Shown: one piece after another, positions 61,819 through 64,000 of the stretch | How the letters are laid out: the number at the start of each line of letters is the position of its first letter | Position numbering within the stretch: position 1 is the stretch's first letter | Source of the DNA: Nakataea oryzae | Taxonomy: Eukaryota > Ascomycota > Sordariomycetes > Magnaporthales > Magnaporthaceae | DNA length: 64,000 bases | Assembly: GCA_003049435.1 (NCBI GenBank) | Contig: PYSQ01000002.1 | Coordinates: forward strand, 124,001 to 188,000 | Direction: 5' to 3' | Notes under the pieces: generated by a model | What the model was told of the DNA's origin: nothing | The model's database searches: none | Seen by the model: the letters and a program-made list of their open reading frames with translations, nothing else | Position numbers and translations under genes: made by a program

Positions 61819-61826
61819 CATATATA
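61819..61826 (+). promoter_or_regulatory. TATA-like box
   Basis: CATATATA in CCAGCATATATACCC, 77 bp upstream of the ATG at 61903; position and sequence suit a core promoter element, though no transcript start is known. Confidence 0.4.
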
Positions 61827-61902
61827 CCCAACCGCCCCTTCAGGCGCGCCCCTGCGAGTTCTCGGCGCTCCGAGGCCCGCAGGCTCCCAGTCGACTTGCA
61901 CA

Positions 61903-63668
61903 ATGGCGGGCGCAAAGCCGACCTCGCCCCTCGACACGCTCGAGGTGCTGGTGAACGACGTGGTAGGCGCGCCAGAGCGCATGCACACCCGCCACCTGTG
62001 TACATCTGGTGTCTAGCCCAGGCCTTGTGCTGATTATGGTCTCTGAAAAAAAGCTCGTGCAGGCCGGCAAGGCCTTCAAGTCGAGCCGACGGGACGCGCG
62101 CCGCGTGCCGTCGTTGGCGAGCGTCAACAGGATACGAGACATCCATGTCGACTTCAATACGGCGCTCGACGACGTTGAGAGCGAACTGGTGAGGACCTTT
62201 TCCCGCAAGCACGTTCCAGCATGGCCCGTGGCGTGCCGCATCCTTGAACTTGCCGTTAACCTGGCGTGGTATACCGTGCCGAGCCTGTCTGGCAAAGATT
62301 CGCGCAAAGGCCGTTCTACAGCGGGACCTCGATCAGCTGCGCGCTAAGCGCCGGCCAGTAGTGATCCCTGAGCCCGTCATGATCCCCCTGGCCCCGACCG
62401 GCCCGGCCCCGGGCCCCCCAGCGTCGGCCCCCCAGCCCGCGGCGGCGGCGCCGGGCGGGCCAGCGCTCGGCCACCGCAACATACCCAAGCAGCCGGCCCT
62501 CCATCAACCCCCAGTTTCTCGGCCCGTTCCTAGGCCAAAACAAGGGGCCCCCTTTCCGAACATGGGCATAAATCCCCTGCCCCCTGTTCCTGGCCCTCAG
62601 CCTGCCGTGCCCAATGTGAAGCAGGAGCCGCACGCTGTCGCGTCTGCAAAACCGCAGCCAACGGCCCAGGCGGCGAAGCCGGCCGCCAAGGGCAGCTCGC
62701 CCATCATCAAGAACGCCTCGTCGTCGCCCGCTCTCAAGTCGATCCCGCCGGCCGGCAAGACCACGTCGCCAGTAAAAAAGGTCATTGTGCCCCCGGCTAC
62801 GAAGCCGGACTCGCCCGCGCAGAAGACAATGTCGTCTCTGCCTGCTGGCGCAAAGACAGGCTCGCCTGTTACAGTCCCTGCGAAACCGGCCCCCAAGGCA
62901 ACACCGCCTACCGCATCCAGATCTTCTCTGCCACCCACCTCAGCACCAAATGCTGCAGCACCTGTTGCCACTGCTGCTGCTGCTGCTGCCGCCGCCGCAG
63001 CCGCCCCCGCGCCGCCCAATACCCATGTCCCCGTTCCCGTGCCTGCGCCCACCCCTGTGGCCCCAACCTCCGCCGCGATGCCCGCGCCCGTGCCTGGCCC
63101 GAATGCCGCGGTACCCGTCCAAAGCATGAGCCAGCCCGATCCGCTAGCCGGATTGCTGGAGATCGGTGACGAGGCCGCCTCGGTCGGTGGTGGTAGTGGC
63201 GGCGGCGGCGGTGGCCTCCTCACTGCCACAACATCGACTCCGCATCTCAACTTCACCGACATGCAGTTCTCGCTCGCGCCAGGAAACCTAGACTCACAAT
63301 CCCAGCCCCAGAACAATGCCCAGGCGGGGACAGCAACGGACGGCATGGACACAGAATTCGACCTCGAGACATTTGTAGCAGATGCAACCAACAACATTCT
63401 ATCAGACAGTTTTTCTGGTAGCGCCGGGGAGCAGTCATCTGTCACCATCGCCGGCAGTTCATCTCGCCCCATAGATCTCGCCAGCGGCGGCAGTGCTCCT
63501 TTCAAACCCTCGGAGGCGGACGCAGTGACTAACAACATGGACGACCTCTTCAAGCTCGATGGTGATATGGAGCTTGGGGCCACGGGCGACACAAACTTTG
63601 ACAATCTTTGGATTGACGGGGAAACCACCATGGAAGACTTCGACGCCAAGTATTTTGACCTGACTTGA
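61903..63668 (+). CDS. Coiled-coil protein with acidic C terminus, possible Mediator tail (Med2-like) subunit
   Basis: Exons 61903-61962, 62063-62188 and 62298-63668 encode about 518 aa; all are phase 0 with donors GTAGGC and GTGAGG. The first 80 residues form an alpha-helical block (LDTLEVLVNDV|AGKAFKSSRRDARR, IRDIHVDFNTALDDVESEL, IRAKAVLQRDLDQLRAKRR). Then comes a long Pro/Ala/Lys-rich disordered region with S/T-P sites and polyalanine, and an acidic C terminus with hydrophobic residues (MDDLFKLDGDMEL, DNLWIDGETTMEDFDAKYFD) that resembles a transactivation domain. The order, helices then a disordered part, would suit a fungal Mediator tail subunit, but I do not recognise the family firmly; treat that as a guess. 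Confidence 0.68.
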
Positions 63669-63866
63669 GCTCGAGCTTCCATTCAGATGCCCACTAGGTT
63701 ACGAGATGCACCGAGAGATTGAGTGAGACGGATGGAGGGAGACAAGGTTGGCCAAGTCGACTGCGTCACTTCCCAGAATGTAATATAGGGTATATAGATA
63801 ATCAAGTCTCCATTGAGAGACGGGAAGGACAAAAAAAGGATTCTGTCGGTTAAGCGCCTGGTTAAA
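63669..63866. other. Short convergent intergenic region
   Basis: 198 bp between stop codons of two converging genes; AT-rich (TATAGGGTATATAGATAATC near 63784-63803), suitable for 3' end formation on one or both strands. Confidence 0.5.
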
Positions 63867-64000
63867 TCAAGGTCCTTGTGTGGTTTCCCACATGCCGCCC
63901 ATCAGATTCTTCAGGTCACTGTTTCTCCAGCCAGACCAGTCCCTGTTCATAACGCCGTAGGACTCGTCCAGGTCGACCTGCCGGTCACGGACATAATAGC
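63867..64000 (-). CDS. 3' end of an unidentified gene, cut by the window edge
   Basis: The minus strand reads open from the edge for 43 codons and stops at TGA (63869-63867). Residues include YYVRDRQVDLDESYGVMNRD and WRNSDLKNLMGGMWETTQGP. The regular mix of charged and aromatic residues looks like a real protein end, but I do not recognise the family. It converges on the coiled-coil gene. Confidence 0.6.
   Translation of the reverse strand, partial: YYVRDRQVDLDESYGVMNRDWSGWRNSDLKNLMGGMWETTQGP

Larger units (their letters stand above)
59683..61902. other. 2.2 kb divergent intergenic region
   Basis: Between the start codons of PUB1 and the plus-strand coiled-coil gene. It has A/G-rich tracts (60555-60760), a TAGGTACC cluster (61491-61536) and a TATA-like box (61819-61826). 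No gene seen. Confidence 0.5.

Overview
The window is nuclear DNA from a filamentous ascomycete. Genes are broken by many short introns (about 55-170 bp) with fungal CTAAC/CTGAC-type branch sites, coding regions are GC-rich, and intergenic regions are long and low in complexity. The proteins (Pan1, a three-RRM Pub1, a fungal-type Dcp2, a CYP60-type cyclophilin with U-box, a Zn2Cys6 factor, a GPI-type protein with a DPAGG..MITP core) look like Pezizomycotina. Abundant TAGGTACC-type intergenic repeats fit a Sordariomycete, perhaps Magnaporthales, but this placement is inference. I rebuilt exon structures by hand from splice sites, reading-frame phase and family conservation.

Layout, left to right. 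1-2615 has no recognisable gene. PAN1 (minus, 2616-7147) is divergent from a CaMKK/Ssp1-like kinase (plus, 8691-11284). After a 3 kb gap comes a Hal4/Sat4-type kinase (plus, 14325-15951), convergent with a conserved protein of unknown function (minus, 17750-19246). A Ptm1-type seven-helix Golgi protein (minus, 21872-24013) is divergent from a U-box cyclophilin (plus, 24924-26773). A Zn2Cys6 transcription factor (minus, 27004-28980) and an NDUFAF7-type methyltransferase (minus, 30078-31927) follow; the latter is divergent from a CDK11-like kinase (plus, 32473-34073). A small GPI-anchored-type protein (minus, 34861-35709) is divergent from an Nrd1-like RRM protein (plus, 37500-39275). DCP2 (minus, 40425-43128) is divergent from a DUF4112 protein (plus, 45121-45956). 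Next come a PPR protein (plus, 46660-48641), an RRM protein (plus, 49121-50262), YAK1 (minus, 51747-55386), PUB1 (minus, 57837-59682), a coiled-coil/acidic-tail protein (plus, 61903-63668) and the 3' end of an unidentified minus-strand gene at the right edge.

The content is mostly core eukaryotic: four protein kinases (CaMKK-like, Hal4-like, CDK11-like, Yak1) and a run of RNA regulators (Nrd1-like, Dcp2, PPR, RRM, Pub1). Most neighbours are head-to-head or tail-to-tail pairs. I see no transposon, secondary-metabolite cluster, CRISPR array, tRNA or rRNA gene. Nothing in the window convinces me of a wholly new system. The most interesting items are the palindromic TAGGTACC repeat family, six leucine-rich motifs in the Dcp2 tail, a stop-free length-3n intron inside the CaMKK-like kinase domain, a frame switch in the transcription factor, and single-N joins in low-complexity tracts.
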